From assembly GCA_046347045.1 (NCBI GenBank), contig JAXMGX010000015.1:1-64000 (forward strand): a stretch of DNA of 64,000 nucleotides, given 5' to 3'. The stretch comes from ZC4RG30 sp046347045. Lineage in GTDB: Bacteria; Pseudomonadota; Gammaproteobacteria; Steroidobacterales; Steroidobacteraceae. Numbering within the stretch: position 1 is the stretch's first letter; every line of letters begins with the position of its first letter. This document shows, one piece after another, positions 43,038 through 53,514 of the stretch. Both the position numbers and the translations under genes were made by a program. The notes beneath the pieces were generated by a model, which saw only the letters and a list, made by a program, of their open reading frames with translations, ran no database searches and had not been told where the DNA came from.

Positions 43038-43811
43038 CTATCTGGCCCAGCGTTGCGCATGGAACTTCATCGCATCCACTAGGTACTGGGTGAATCCCGT
43101 TTCGATGGCTTCGTACCGGGCCACGAAATCCGGGTGCGCCAGGTACATGTCCGCGAGGCCGGCGTAGCGCTCCACCGCGCAGGGAGTGCCCCACATCGCG
43201 GCCACCCAGGCCCGGTGCCGGTGGATCAGCGCGTCCACCGCATCGCTGGCCGCGTGGACGCCCTGGCGCATCGCTGCCGCGAGCGACTGTTCCACGTCCT
43301 GCAGTTCCCTGCCCAGGGCGTCACGCCCGGCCTGCGACAATTGCGCATACGACCGCCGCGAGACTTCGAGGCTGGCGCGCATGGGCTCACCGTACCGCTC
43401 GACCAGCCAGGCCTCGTATCCGGCCTGCTTCTCCGGACTGAATCCCTTGTACAGATCGGTGTTCTTCATGGGGGCTTCTCCCTGCAGCTGGGCAATGGTG
43501 TCGTCGATGGTCTGGATCAACGTGCCGTAGCGATCCCGCTCGGCCACCAGCTTGTCGCGGTGCCGCTTCAGCACACCCACCTGGTCTTCGCCCTCGAGCG
43601 CCAGGAGATCCGCAATGGCCTCCAGCGGCACGCCGAGTTCGCGATGGAACAGGATGCGCTGCAGGCGCAGCAGCTCGCCGCGGCCGTAATAGCGATAGCC
43701 GTTGGTGCCGACGCGCGAAGGGCGCAGCAGGCCGATCTGGTCGTAGTAGTGCAGCGTGCGGACGGTGACGCCCGACAGGGCTGCAAGCTGCTTGACGGTC
43801 AGGTCCTTCAC
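43038..43811 (-). CDS. TipA-like MerR-family regulator
   Basis: A 257-residue regulator: N-terminal MerR winged helix (LAALSGVTVRTLHYYDQIGLLRPSR, then GYRYYG), a coiled-coil dimerisation helix (about 75-112) and a C-terminal TipAS drug-binding domain (about 125-257, LYKGFSPEKQAGYEAWLVERYGEP). TipA proteins bind thiopeptides or other drugs and activate transcription. The GTG start at 43811 has GGAG eight bases upstream. It is convergent with the YkgJ gene. TipAS ligands include thiopeptides that target L11 or EF-Tu, so its position among translation genes is suggestive only. Confidence 0.85.
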   Translation of the reverse strand: MKDLTVKQLAALSGVTVRTLHYYDQIGLLRPSRVGTNGYRYYGRGELLRLQRILFHRELGVPLEAIADLLALEGEDQVGVLKRHRDKLVAERDRYGTLIQTIDDTIAQLQGEAPMKNTDLYKGFSPEKQAGYEAWLVERYGEPMRASLEVSRRSYAQLSQAGRDALGRELQDVEQSLAAAMRQGVHAASDAVDALIHRHRAWVAAMWGTPCAVERYAGLADMYLAHPDFVARYEAIETGFTQYLVDAMKFHAQRWAR

Positions 43812-43874
43812 CGGCGCATCTCCATGGCGGGAGACAATGCAGCCTGACGCCACGTCAGGGTCAAGCCCGGAATG

Positions 43875-43898
43875 AAAAAGGCCCCTCGCGGGGCCTTT
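43875..43898 (-). terminator. Terminator downstream of the second EF-G gene
   Basis: Stem GGCCCC/GGGGCC (43880-43895) with loop TCGC, extended by three A-T pairs. On the minus strand the stem is followed by TTTTT, giving an intrinsic terminator 37 bases after the EF-G stop and before the tipA-like gene. Confidence 0.85.
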
Positions 43899-43934
43899 CT
43901 CGAATCGCCCTGGCGCGCCTTTCGGCGCCCTGCA

Positions 43935-46088
43935 TCAGGCGTTGCCGGCGGCTTTCGCCTTCGCGGCGTCGGCGATGACCACGTCGGCCACGTTCTTCGG
44001 CACCGGATCGTAGTGCGAGAACTCCATGGTGTACGACGCACGGCCCGAGCTCATCGCGCGCAGGTTGCCGATGTAGCCGAACATCTCCGACAGCGGCACA
44101 TGGGCCACGACGGCGATGTTGGTGCCGCGCTCGAGCTGCTCCTGGATCTGGCCGCGGCGGCGGTTCAGGTCGCCGATCACGTCGCCCAGGTAGTCGCCCG
44201 GTGTCACCACCTCGACCTTCATCACCGGCTCCAGCAGGATGGGGCCGGCCTTCTTCACGGCCTCGCGGAAGGCCGCCTTGGCGGCGATTTCGAAGGTCAT
44301 CGCGTTCGAGTCGACGTCATGGTAGCTGCCGTCCACCAGCGTGGCCTTGAAGTCCACGGTGGGGAAGCGCGCGAGCACGCCGTCTTCCTTCTGCATCTTC
44401 AGGCCCTTCTCCACCGAGGGCACGAATTCCTTCGGCACCGAGCCGCCGACGGTCTCGTCCTCGAAGATGAAGCCCGAGCCGCGCTCCAGCGGTTCGAACT
44501 TGATCCACACCTCGGCGAACTGGCCCGAGCCGCCGGTCTGCTTCTTGTGCGTGTAGTTTTCCTGCACCGGCTTGGTGATGGTCTCGCGGTAGGCCACCTG
44601 CGGCTGGCCCATCACGCCTTCCACGTTGAACTCGGTGCGCATGCGGTCGAGCGTCACGTCCAGGTGCAGCTCGCCCATGCCGCGCAGGATGGTCTCACCC
44701 GTCTCGCGGTCGGTTTCGAGCTTCAGCGAGGGATCGGCGCGGACCATCTTGCCCAGGGCGGCGCCGAACTTCTCGAGCTCGGCCTTGTTCTTGGGCTTCA
44801 CCGACACGCTGATCACGGGCTCGGGGAAGCGCATGCGTTCCAGGATCACCGGCGCGTTGGCGTCGCACAGCGTGTCGCCGGTGTCGGTTTCCTGCAGAGA
44901 GACCAGCGCGATGATGTCGCCGGCGCGAGCTTCCTCGATGGCGTTGGCTTCCTTGGCGAACATCTCCACCATGCGGCCGATCTTCTCGCGCTTGCCGCGC
45001 GTGGTGTTCTGCACCGAGGCGCCGCGGGTGAGCACGCCCGAATACACGCGCACGAAGGTGAGGGCGCCGTAGGCGTCGTTGATCACCTTGAACGCCAGTG
45101 CCGAGAAGGGCTCGTCATCCGAGCACACGCGCTGGCCGTTCGGGTTGCCGTCCTGGTCCACGGTTGCAATGGCTTCGACGTCCGTGGGCGCAGGGAGGTA
45201 GTCGACGACAGCGTCGAGCATTTGCTGAACCCCCTTGTTCTTGTACGAGGAGCCGCACAGCACGACGGTGAAGGCGCTGTTGATCGTGCCCTTGCGGATG
45301 CACTTCTTCAGCGTCTCGACGGAAGGCTCGTTGCCCTCCAGGTAGGCCTCCATGGCCTCGTCGTCCTGCTCCAGCGCGGTATCGACCAGCTCGGTGCGGT
45401 ACTTGGGCACCGAGTCGAGGATGGCGCGGTCCGAGGGCACGGTGATGCCGAACTTGTCGGCGAGGTTGCCGGTCAGTTCATGGATCTGCCACTTGGCATC
45501 GCGGTCGTCGGAATCCCAGGTGTAGGCCTTGTTCTCGACCAGGTCGACCATGCCCTTGAAGTTGTCTTCGGAGCCGATGGGCAGGTGGCACACGAGCGGG
45601 CGCGCGCCCAGGCGCTTCTTGATCATGTCCACGCAGCGCAGGAAGCCCGCGCCGCTGCGGTCCATCTTGTTCACGTAGCACAGGCGGGGCACCTTGTAGT
45701 TGTCCGCCAGACGCCAGTTGGTTTCCGATTGCGGCTCCACGCCCGCCACGCCGTCGAACACGACGACCGCGCCGTCGAGCACGCGCAGCGAACGGTTCAC
45801 CTCGATGGTGAAGTCCACGTGGCCCGGGGTGTCGATGACGTTGAGCTTCTTGCCCTTCCAGAACGCCGACACGGCGGCCGACTGGATGGTGATGCCGCGC
45901 TTCTGTTCCTGCTCGAGGTAGTCCGTGGTCGTCGAGGACTTCAGGTCCTTGGTGTCGTGCACGTCGACGATGGTGTGCTTGCGCCCCGTGTAGTAGAGGA
46001 TGCGCTCGGTGGTCGTGGTCTTGCCGGCATCGACGTGCGCGATGATGCCGATATTGCGGATGTCGGACAGGGGCGTTGTGCGGGGCAT
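43935..46088 (-). CDS. Elongation factor G paralogue
   Basis: A 717-residue complete EF-G with G1 AHVDAGKTTTTERI, the RGITIQSAA switch, DTPGHVDF, NKMDRSGAGF and all five domains; the domain IV tip DGSYHDVDSNAM is intact. It differs widely from the str-operon EF-G at 47437, including the switch I region (VHDTKDLKSSTTTDYLEQEQ, two residues longer) and two extra stretches in the G-domain insert. All translocase elements appear present. It is divergent from rpsL and single-gene, ending in its own terminator. A conditional or specialised EF-G (stress or recycling) is inference. Confidence 0.9.
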   Translation of the reverse strand: MPRTTPLSDIRNIGIIAHVDAGKTTTTERILYYTGRKHTIVDVHDTKDLKSSTTTDYLEQEQKRGITIQSAAVSAFWKGKKLNVIDTPGHVDFTIEVNRSLRVLDGAVVVFDGVAGVEPQSETNWRLADNYKVPRLCYVNKMDRSGAGFLRCVDMIKKRLGARPLVCHLPIGSEDNFKGMVDLVENKAYTWDSDDRDAKWQIHELTGNLADKFGITVPSDRAILDSVPKYRTELVDTALEQDDEAMEAYLEGNEPSVETLKKCIRKGTINSAFTVVLCGSSYKNKGVQQMLDAVVDYLPAPTDVEAIATVDQDGNPNGQRVCSDDEPFSALAFKVINDAYGALTFVRVYSGVLTRGASVQNTTRGKREKIGRMVEMFAKEANAIEEARAGDIIALVSLQETDTGDTLCDANAPVILERMRFPEPVISVSVKPKNKAELEKFGAALGKMVRADPSLKLETDRETGETILRGMGELHLDVTLDRMRTEFNVEGVMGQPQVAYRETITKPVQENYTHKKQTGGSGQFAEVWIKFEPLERGSGFIFEDETVGGSVPKEFVPSVEKGLKMQKEDGVLARFPTVDFKATLVDGSYHDVDSNAMTFEIAAKAAFREAVKKAGPILLEPVMKVEVVTPGDYLGDVIGDLNRRRGQIQEQLERGTNIAVVAHVPLSEMFGYIGNLRAMSSGRASYTMEFSHYDPVPKNVADVVIADAAKAKAAGNA

Positions 46089-46136
46089 TGCTAAGGTTCC
46101 GGAAACAGGGGGTTAGGGGCGTTTTTGAGGCGCGCA

Positions 46137-46142
46137 AGGATA
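46137..46142 (-). promoter_or_regulatory. Candidate -10 of the EF-G paralogue
   Basis: On the minus strand TATCCT lies about 50 bases before the ATG at 46088 and is followed by TGCGCGCCTC, the same kind of GC-rich discriminator seen at the rpsL and rplC promoters. No good -35 is visible. Confidence 0.35.
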
Positions 46143-46282
46143 CGCGAAAACGCTGCCGTTCGTGCCGCGGCATACGCGCATGTTGCGATGCACAAAAACG
46201 ACGAGCGGATTGACGGATCAAAGGAACCGGGCAGGGCAGGTCCGTCCGCGGGCAGCGCCGCCGGTTGCGCACCGGGTTCGCG

Positions 46283-46311
46283 TTGACACCCCCGGGTCGG
46301 GTCCATACACT
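46283..46311 (+). promoter_or_regulatory. str operon promoter
   Basis: A perfect TTGACA (46283-46288), 17-base spacer, TACACT (46306-46311), then discriminator TCCGCGCCTCTTTT. Transcription would begin near 46318, about 205 bases before rpsL. The GC-rich discriminator is typical of ppGpp/DksA-controlled r-protein promoters. Confidence 0.8.
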
Positions 46312-46523
46312 TCCGCGCCTCTTTTGGGTCGCCTTCGGCCCGAAAGACAAACCTGTGGCTTCGCCTTTGAGCGGACCACGAGACCACCACCAGCCGCCTG
46401 GTCGTCGGTCGCCCGCCTGTGTTCTCCAGCGTGACCACGCCGGATGTTTTGCAGGCGCAAGCGGTCCGTCGTGCCTGCGTCTGGCATTCGAAATCGATGT
46501 AGAACAGGACTTACGGAGACCGC

Positions 46524-46898
46524 ATGGCAACGACCAGTCAGCTCATCCGCGCGCCCCGCCGGACTGCCGCTGAGAAGACCAAGGTGCCCGCCCTCGGCGC
46601 CGCCCCGCAGAAGCGCGGCGTGTGCACGCGCGTGTACACCACCACGCCGAAGAAGCCGAACTCGGCCCTGCGCAAGGTCTGCCGCGTGCGCCTGGTGAAT
46701 GGCTACGAGGTCACCAGCTACATCGGTGGCGAAGGCCACAACCTGCAGGAGCACTCGGTGGTGCTGATTCGCGGCGGCCGCGTGAAGGACCTGCCCGGCG
46801 TGCGCTACCACACCGTGCGCGGTTCGCTCGACTGCTCCGGCGTCAATGACCGCCGCCAGAGCCGTTCCAAGTACGGCGCCAAGCGCCCGAAGAAGTAA
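46524..46898 (+). CDS. rpsL: 30S ribosomal protein S12
   Basis: A 124-residue S12 with TTTPKKPNSALRKVCRVRL (K43 region) and GGRVKDLPGVRYH (K88 region), both of streptomycin-sensitive type, and the PQKRGVCTRV core. It acts in decoding at the A site. ACGGAG lies before ATG 46524. First gene of the str operon. Confidence 0.98.
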   Translation: MATTSQLIRAPRRTAAEKTKVPALGAAPQKRGVCTRVYTTTPKKPNSALRKVCRVRLVNGYEVTSYIGGEGHNLQEHSVVLIRGGRVKDLPGVRYHTVRGSLDCSGVNDRRQSRSKYGAKRPKK

Positions 46899-46916
46899 GG
46901 ATCCAGGAGTCACACC

Positions 46917-47396
46917 ATGTCACGTCGCGCTGCAGCCCCCGCCCGCACGATTCTTCCCGACCCGAAGTTCAACAGCGAAATGCTGGCCAAGTTCATGAAC
47001 GTGGTCATGCAGGACGGCAAGAAGTCCGCTGCCGAACAGATCCTCTACGGTGCGATCGATCGCATCTCGGAGAAGACCGGCAAGCAGGGCAATGACGCCA
47101 TCGAGCTGCTGTCCGTGGCGCTCGACAACGTGAAGCCCGCGGTCGAGGTGAAGTCGCGCCGCGTCGGCGGCGCCACCTACCAGGTGCCCGTCGAGGTGCG
47201 CCCGTCGCGCCGCCAGACGCTGGCCATGCGCTGGGTGATCGAGGCCGCCCGTGCCCGCACGGAGAAGTCGATGGCCTTCCGCATCGCCCACGAGCTGATG
47301 GATGCCGCCGAGAACCGCGGTGGCGCCGTGCGCAAGCGCGAGGACACGCACCGCATGGCGGATGCGAACCGCGCCTTCGCCCACTACCGCTGGTAA
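46917..47396 (+). CDS. rpsG: 30S ribosomal protein S7
   Basis: A 159-residue S7, including the conserved NVKPAVEVKSRRVGGATYQVPVEV and RWVIEAAR blocks; it nucleates 30S head assembly. AGGAG lies seven bases before the ATG, 18 bases after rpsL. This gap is too short for the S7 repressor site found between rpsL and rpsG in Escherichia. Confidence 0.98.
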   Translation: MSRRAAAPARTILPDPKFNSEMLAKFMNVVMQDGKKSAAEQILYGAIDRISEKTGKQGNDAIELLSVALDNVKPAVEVKSRRVGGATYQVPVEVRPSRRQTLAMRWVIEAARARTEKSMAFRIAHELMDAAENRGGAVRKREDTHRMADANRAFAHYRW

Positions 47397-47413
47397 TCCG
47401 CGTCGCGCGGATT
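47395..47413 (+). promoter_or_regulatory. Hairpin at the rpsG stop / fusA leader
   Basis: A perfect 8-pair stem AATCCGCG/CGCGGATT with loop TCG includes the rpsG stop codon and lies 23 bases before the fusA GTG. It has no T-run. It could couple rpsG termination to fusA initiation or protect the mRNA. Confidence 0.4.
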
Positions 47414-47436
47414 GAACAGGCCCACAGGTAATCCAC

Positions 47437-49524
<2,088 letters not shown>

Positions 49525-49584
49525 CCCTAGTTCGAGGGCCGCGCAGCGGACCTCGTTGATAACCCGCCGGAGGCGTAGAAAGTC

Positions 49585-50775
49585 ATGTCGAAGGAAAAAT
49601 TCGAACGCAGCAAGCCGCACGTGAACGTGGGGACGATTGGTCACGTTGACCATGGCAAGACGACGCTGACTGCGGCGCTGACGAAGGTGATGGCCGAGAA
49701 GCACGGCGGCGAGTTCAAGGCGTACGACCAGATCGACAAGGCGCCTGAAGAGAAGGCGCGCGGCATCACGATCAGCACGGCGCACGTGGAGTACACGAGC
49801 GATGCGCGCCACTACGCGCACGTGGACTGCCCGGGCCACGCCGACTACGTGAAGAACATGATCACGGGCGCCGCGCAGATGGACGGGGCGATCCTGGTGG
49901 TGTCGGCCGCGGACGGCCCGATGCCGCAGACGCGCGAGCACATCCTGCTGGCGCGCCAGGTGGGCGTGCCGTACATCGTGGTGTTCATGAACAAGGCGGA
50001 CATGGTCGACGACAAGGAGCTGCTGGAGCTGGTCGAGATGGAAGTTCGCGAACTGCTGTCCACGTACAAGTTCCCCGGCGACGACACGCCGATCGTGATC
50101 GGCTCGGCGCTGAAGGCGCTGGAAGGCGACAAGAGCGAGATTGGCGTGCCGGCGGTGGAGAAGCTGGTGGCGGAGATGGACAAGTACATCCCGGTGCCGA
50201 AGCGCGAGATCGACAAGCCGTTCCTGATGCCGGTGGAAGACGTGTTCTCGATCTCCGGCCGTGGCACGGTGGTGACCGGGCGCATCGAGCGCGGGATCGT
50301 GAAGGTGAACGACGAGATCGAGATCATCGGCCTTGCGCCGACGCAGAAGACCACCTGCACGGGCGTTGAGATGTTCAGGAAGCTGCTGGACGAAGGCCAG
50401 GCGGGCGACAACGTGGGCGTGCTGCTGCGCGGCACGAAGCGTGAGGAAGTGCAGCGTGGTCAGGTGCTGGCCAAGCCCGGCTCGATCACCCCGCACACGA
50501 AGTTCGAGGCCGAGGTGTACGTGCTGACGAAGGAGGAGGGCGGCCGTCACACGCCGTTCTTCAAGGGCTACCGGCCGCAGTTTTACTTCCGCACGACGGA
50601 CGTGACGGGTGCGGTGGAGCTGGACGGCGGCGCGGAGATGGTGATGCCTGGGGACAACATCAAGATGACGGTGGAGCTGATTGCTCCGATCGCCATGGAT
50701 GCGGGCCTGCGCTTTGCCATCCGCGAGGGCGGCAAGACCGTCGGCGCCGGCGTAGTTGCGAAGATCCTGAAGTAA
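49585..50775 (+). CDS. tuf: Elongation factor Tu, copy 2
   Basis: A 396-residue EF-Tu in the tufA position of the str operon, 60 bases after fusA, with ATG start (GGAGG upstream). Protein identity to the copy at 27231 is complete except for Leu instead of Ile at residue 395. Near-identity at DNA level over 1.19 kb, ending sharply outside the coding region, points to gene conversion between the copies. Confidence 0.98.
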   Translation: MSKEKFERSKPHVNVGTIGHVDHGKTTLTAALTKVMAEKHGGEFKAYDQIDKAPEEKARGITISTAHVEYTSDARHYAHVDCPGHADYVKNMITGAAQMDGAILVVSAADGPMPQTREHILLARQVGVPYIVVFMNKADMVDDKELLELVEMEVRELLSTYKFPGDDTPIVIGSALKALEGDKSEIGVPAVEKLVAEMDKYIPVPKREIDKPFLMPVEDVFSISGRGTVVTGRIERGIVKVNDEIEIIGLAPTQKTTCTGVEMFRKLLDEGQAGDNVGVLLRGTKREEVQRGQVLAKPGSITPHTKFEAEVYVLTKEEGGRHTPFFKGYRPQFYFRTTDVTGAVELDGGAEMVMPGDNIKMTVELIAPIAMDAGLRFAIREGGKTVGAGVVAKILK

Positions 50776-50786
50776 GGCAGAACGTA

Positions 50787-51098
50787 ATGGCAAACCAGAA
50801 CATCCGCATTCGCCTGAAGGCATTCGATCATCGCCTGATCGATTCCTCGGCGAAGGAAATCGTCGAGACGGCCAAGCGCACGGGTGCCACCGTGCGCGGC
50901 CCGGTGCCGCTGCCCACGAAGATGGAGCGCTTCACCGTGCTGGTCTCTCCCCATGGCGACAAGGACGCGCGTGATCAGTTCGAACTGCGCACGCACAAGC
51001 GCCTGATGGACATCCTCGACCCGACCGACAAGACGGTGGACGCGCTGATGAAGCTCGAACTGCCGGCCGGCGTCGACGTCCAGATCAAGCTGAATTAA
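50787..51098 (+). CDS. rpsJ: 30S ribosomal protein S10 (NusE)
   Basis: A 103-residue S10 (IRIRLKAFDHRLIDSSAKEIVETAKRTGA, VRGPVPLPT, RTHKRLMDI). It is part of the 30S head and, with NusB/NusG, acts in antitermination. It begins 11 bases after tuf and is the last gene of the str unit here. Its usual partner rplC is 4.1 kb away, beyond four other genes. Five bases separate its stop from the convergent methyltransferase gene; a 5-pair GC hairpin (GGGCG-CTA-CGCCC, 51099-51111) without T-run lies there. Confidence 0.98.
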   Translation: MANQNIRIRLKAFDHRLIDSSAKEIVETAKRTGATVRGPVPLPTKMERFTVLVSPHGDKDARDQFELRTHKRLMDILDPTDKTVDALMKLELPAGVDVQIKLN

Positions 51099-51103
51099 GG
51101 GCG

Positions 51104-51835
51104 CTACGCCCTGCGGTGCAGCTCGAACTGGCAGACGGCGACCGCCGCTGCCAGATTGAGCGATTCGATCGCACCACTTCCCGCGATGGTGAACGCCCTG
51201 GCCTTGATCAAGGCCAGGGCTTCCTTCGGCAGGCCACGGGCCTCGCTGCCATACACGAAACACTGGTGATCCCGGAAGGCCGGCGTGGCGATGGATTCGC
51301 CCTGCATGTCGAGCGTCGCAATGCGTTCGTAGCGCGCGGGCAGTGATTCCAGCGCGACGTCCGTTTCCACCGGCACGTGCAGGATGGCACCCATGCTGGC
51401 GCGCACGGCCTTGCCATTGAAGGCATCCACGCTGTCGGGGCTGAGCAGGCAGCGGAACCCGCCGAACCAGGCCAGTGTGCGCAGGATGGTGCCGAGATTG
51501 CCCGGATCCTGGATCTGATGCAGGTACACGGCCTTCTCGCCCGGCTGCGGCGCGGGCGCCGCGAGCAGCGGCGCCACGGCCACGATGCCCTGCGGTGTGC
51601 GCGTCTCGCTGATCTGCTGCATCTGCACGGACTTCACCTGGTGCATGGCAAGCTGGCTGCGCCAGTTCCCGTACTCGCGCGTGCAGTAGATCTCGGCGGT
51701 TCGCAGGCGGGGGTCGTGCACGGCGGCCTTCTGCAGCTCGAGCACCAGGTGCTCGCCCTCCAGGATGTAGAGGCCCGCCTCTTCGCGGAATTTCTTCTGG
51801 TGCAGCTTGCGGATGTCTTCGATCTTCACGTCCAT
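51104..51835 (-). CDS. TrmH/SpoU-family RNA 2'-O-methyltransferase
   Basis: A 243-residue SPOUT methyltransferase with an N-terminal substrate-binding domain and the three SpoU motifs: DPGNLGTILRT (motif 1, with the catalytic Arg), VYGSEARGLP (motif 2) and GAIESLNLAAAVAV (motif 3). It methylates a ribose in tRNA or rRNA; the target is not defined. The start overlaps the end of the upstream FAD-oxidoreductase gene by 10 bases, so the two are coupled. Confidence 0.88.
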   Translation of the reverse strand: MDVKIEDIRKLHQKKFREEAGLYILEGEHLVLELQKAAVHDPRLRTAEIYCTREYGNWRSQLAMHQVKSVQMQQISETRTPQGIVAVAPLLAAPAPQPGEKAVYLHQIQDPGNLGTILRTLAWFGGFRCLLSPDSVDAFNGKAVRASMGAILHVPVETDVALESLPARYERIATLDMQGESIATPAFRDHQCFVYGSEARGLPKEALALIKARAFTIAGSGAIESLNLAAAVAVCQFELHRRA

Positions 51836-53439
51836 CCTCGCGCGCAGCTCCGGCCCACGGCTTCTGCCACCCTGATGCCATCGACGCCGGCGGAAAGGAT
51901 TCCGCCTGCGTAACCGGCTCCCTCGCCGCAGGGGTACAGGCCGCGGACATTCAGGCTCTGCAGGGTCTGATCGTCGCGCGTGATGCGCACCGGCGACGAG
52001 GTCCGGCTCTCCACGCCGGTGAGCACGGCATCGGCACGATCGAAGCCGCGCAACTGCCTGCCGAAGGCGGGCAGCGCCTCGCGGATGGCGTCGATGGCGT
52101 AGTCGGGCAGGGCCGTCGCCAGGTCGCCGAGCTTCACGCCGGGCTTGTACGAGGGAATCACCCCGCCCAGCGTGGTCGATGCGTTGCCGCGCAGGAAGTC
52201 CCCCACGAGCTGGCCCGGCGCGCAGTAGTCGCTGCCGCCAAGCACATAGGCCCGCGATTCCAGCGATTCCTGCAAGGCCACGCCTGCCAGCAGGCTGCCG
52301 GGATAGTCCTGTTCCGGGTTGATGGCAACGACAATGCCTGCATTGGCGTTGCGTTCATTGCGGGAATACTGGCTCATGCCATTGGTGACCACGCGCTGCG
52401 GTTCGGAAGTGGCTGCCACCACGGTGCCGCCGGGGCACATGCAGAAGCTGTACACCGCGCGGCCATTGCGCGCGTGGTGCACCAGCTTGTAGTCGGCCGC
52501 CCCCAGCAGCGGATTGCCCGCGTAGCGGCCCAGCCGCGCGGCATCGATCATCGACTGCGGATGCTCGATGCGAAAGCCGATGGCGAAGGGCTTGGGATCC
52601 ATGTGCACGCCGCGACGTTCCAGCATGCGGAAGGTGTCGCGCGCACTGTGGCCCGGCGCCAGCACCACCTGGCGGCCCGCGACCTGCTCGCCGCTGGCGA
52701 GCTGCACGCCCTCGATGCCGCCGTTGTCGATCAGCAGGTCGGTGACGTGGCTGTCGAAGCGCACCTCGCCACCCAGCGCGAGTATCTGTTCGCGCATGCG
52801 CGTGACCACTCCCGTGAGCCGGAAGGTGCCGATGTGCGGCTTGCTCACGTAGAGGATCTCGGGCGGGGCACCGGCCTCCACGAACTCGCGCATCACCTTG
52901 CGTCCGTAGAATCTCGGGTCCTTGATCTGGCTGTAGAGCTTGCCATCGGAAAACAGGCCCGCTCCGCCTTCGCCGAACTGCACGTTCGATTCCGGATGCA
53001 GCGTGTTTCGTCGCCACTGGTCCCAGGTATCGTGCGTGCGCCGGCGCACTTCGCGGCCGCGCTCGAGCACTATGGGCCTGAAGCCCATCTGCGCCAGCAC
53101 CAGCGCCGCGAACAATCCGCCCGGACCGAAGCCCACCACCAGCGGGCGGTCCTTCAGCACGGCCGGCGCTTTCGCGACCTGGTGGTATGACGTATCGGGG
53201 GTGACGCCTATCTGCCGGTCGCCGTTGAAACGCTGCAGCAGCGCGGCCTCGTCACGCACCTCCACGTCGACGATGCAGACGAACAGGATGGCGTTGCGCC
53301 GTCGCGCATCCGGGCTGCGCTTGAACAGCAGCAGCGACAGCAGGTCCGCGTCGTCGATGGCGAGGCGATCGATCACGGCGCGGCGCAGGGATTCCGGGGT
53401 GTAGTCGAGCGGCAGCGGCAGCTCGTTGATGCGGATCAC
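51826..53439 (-). CDS. FAD/NAD(P)-dependent oxidoreductase (COG2509 type)
   Basis: A 537-residue flavoprotein with an N-terminal extension of about 95 residues before the dinucleotide fold VVGFGPGGLFAALVLAQMG, then VLERG, GEGGAGLFSDGKLYS and a C-terminal ATP-motif-like LYPCGEGAGYAGGILSAGVDG. This layout matches uncharacterised FAD-dependent dehydrogenases. The substrate is unknown. It reads into the methyltransferase gene with a 10-base overlap, which may link them in RNA modification or merely reflect compaction. Confidence 0.85.
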   Translation of the reverse strand: MIRINELPLPLDYTPESLRRAVIDRLAIDDADLLSLLLFKRSPDARRRNAILFVCIVDVEVRDEAALLQRFNGDRQIGVTPDTSYHQVAKAPAVLKDRPLVVGFGPGGLFAALVLAQMGFRPIVLERGREVRRRTHDTWDQWRRNTLHPESNVQFGEGGAGLFSDGKLYSQIKDPRFYGRKVMREFVEAGAPPEILYVSKPHIGTFRLTGVVTRMREQILALGGEVRFDSHVTDLLIDNGGIEGVQLASGEQVAGRQVVLAPGHSARDTFRMLERRGVHMDPKPFAIGFRIEHPQSMIDAARLGRYAGNPLLGAADYKLVHHARNGRAVYSFCMCPGGTVVAATSEPQRVVTNGMSQYSRNERNANAGIVVAINPEQDYPGSLLAGVALQESLESRAYVLGGSDYCAPGQLVGDFLRGNASTTLGGVIPSYKPGVKLGDLATALPDYAIDAIREALPAFGRQLRGFDRADAVLTGVESRTSSPVRITRDDQTLQSLNVRGLYPCGEGAGYAGGILSAGVDGIRVAEAVGRSCARGWT

Positions 53440-53514
53440 CGCGTGGCTTCCTGGCCGGTATCTCCGGCAGAGGGATAGAATGCGCCCATTCTAGCGCTGG
53501 AATCCCCGCAGGAA

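Larger units (their letters stand above)
46089..46523. other. Divergent control region between the EF-G paralogue and rpsL
   Basis: A 435-base gene-free stretch. It holds a -10 candidate for the EF-G paralogue near 46140 (minus strand), the str promoter at 46283-46311 and a rpsL leader of about 205 bases. Open frames crossing the leader (for example from 46265) run into rpsL out of frame and lack ribosome-binding sites. No operator repeat is evident. Confidence 0.7.

Noticed and set aside
46265..46573. A 102-codon frame through the rpsL leader
   Set aside because: It begins inside the str promoter, overlaps rpsL out of frame and has no ribosome-binding site or recognisable domain.
51099..51111. 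GGGCG-CTA-CGCCC as terminator of the str operon
   Set aside because: Only five pairs and no T-run on either strand, so it is not a convincing intrinsic terminator although it is the only structure between the convergent stops.
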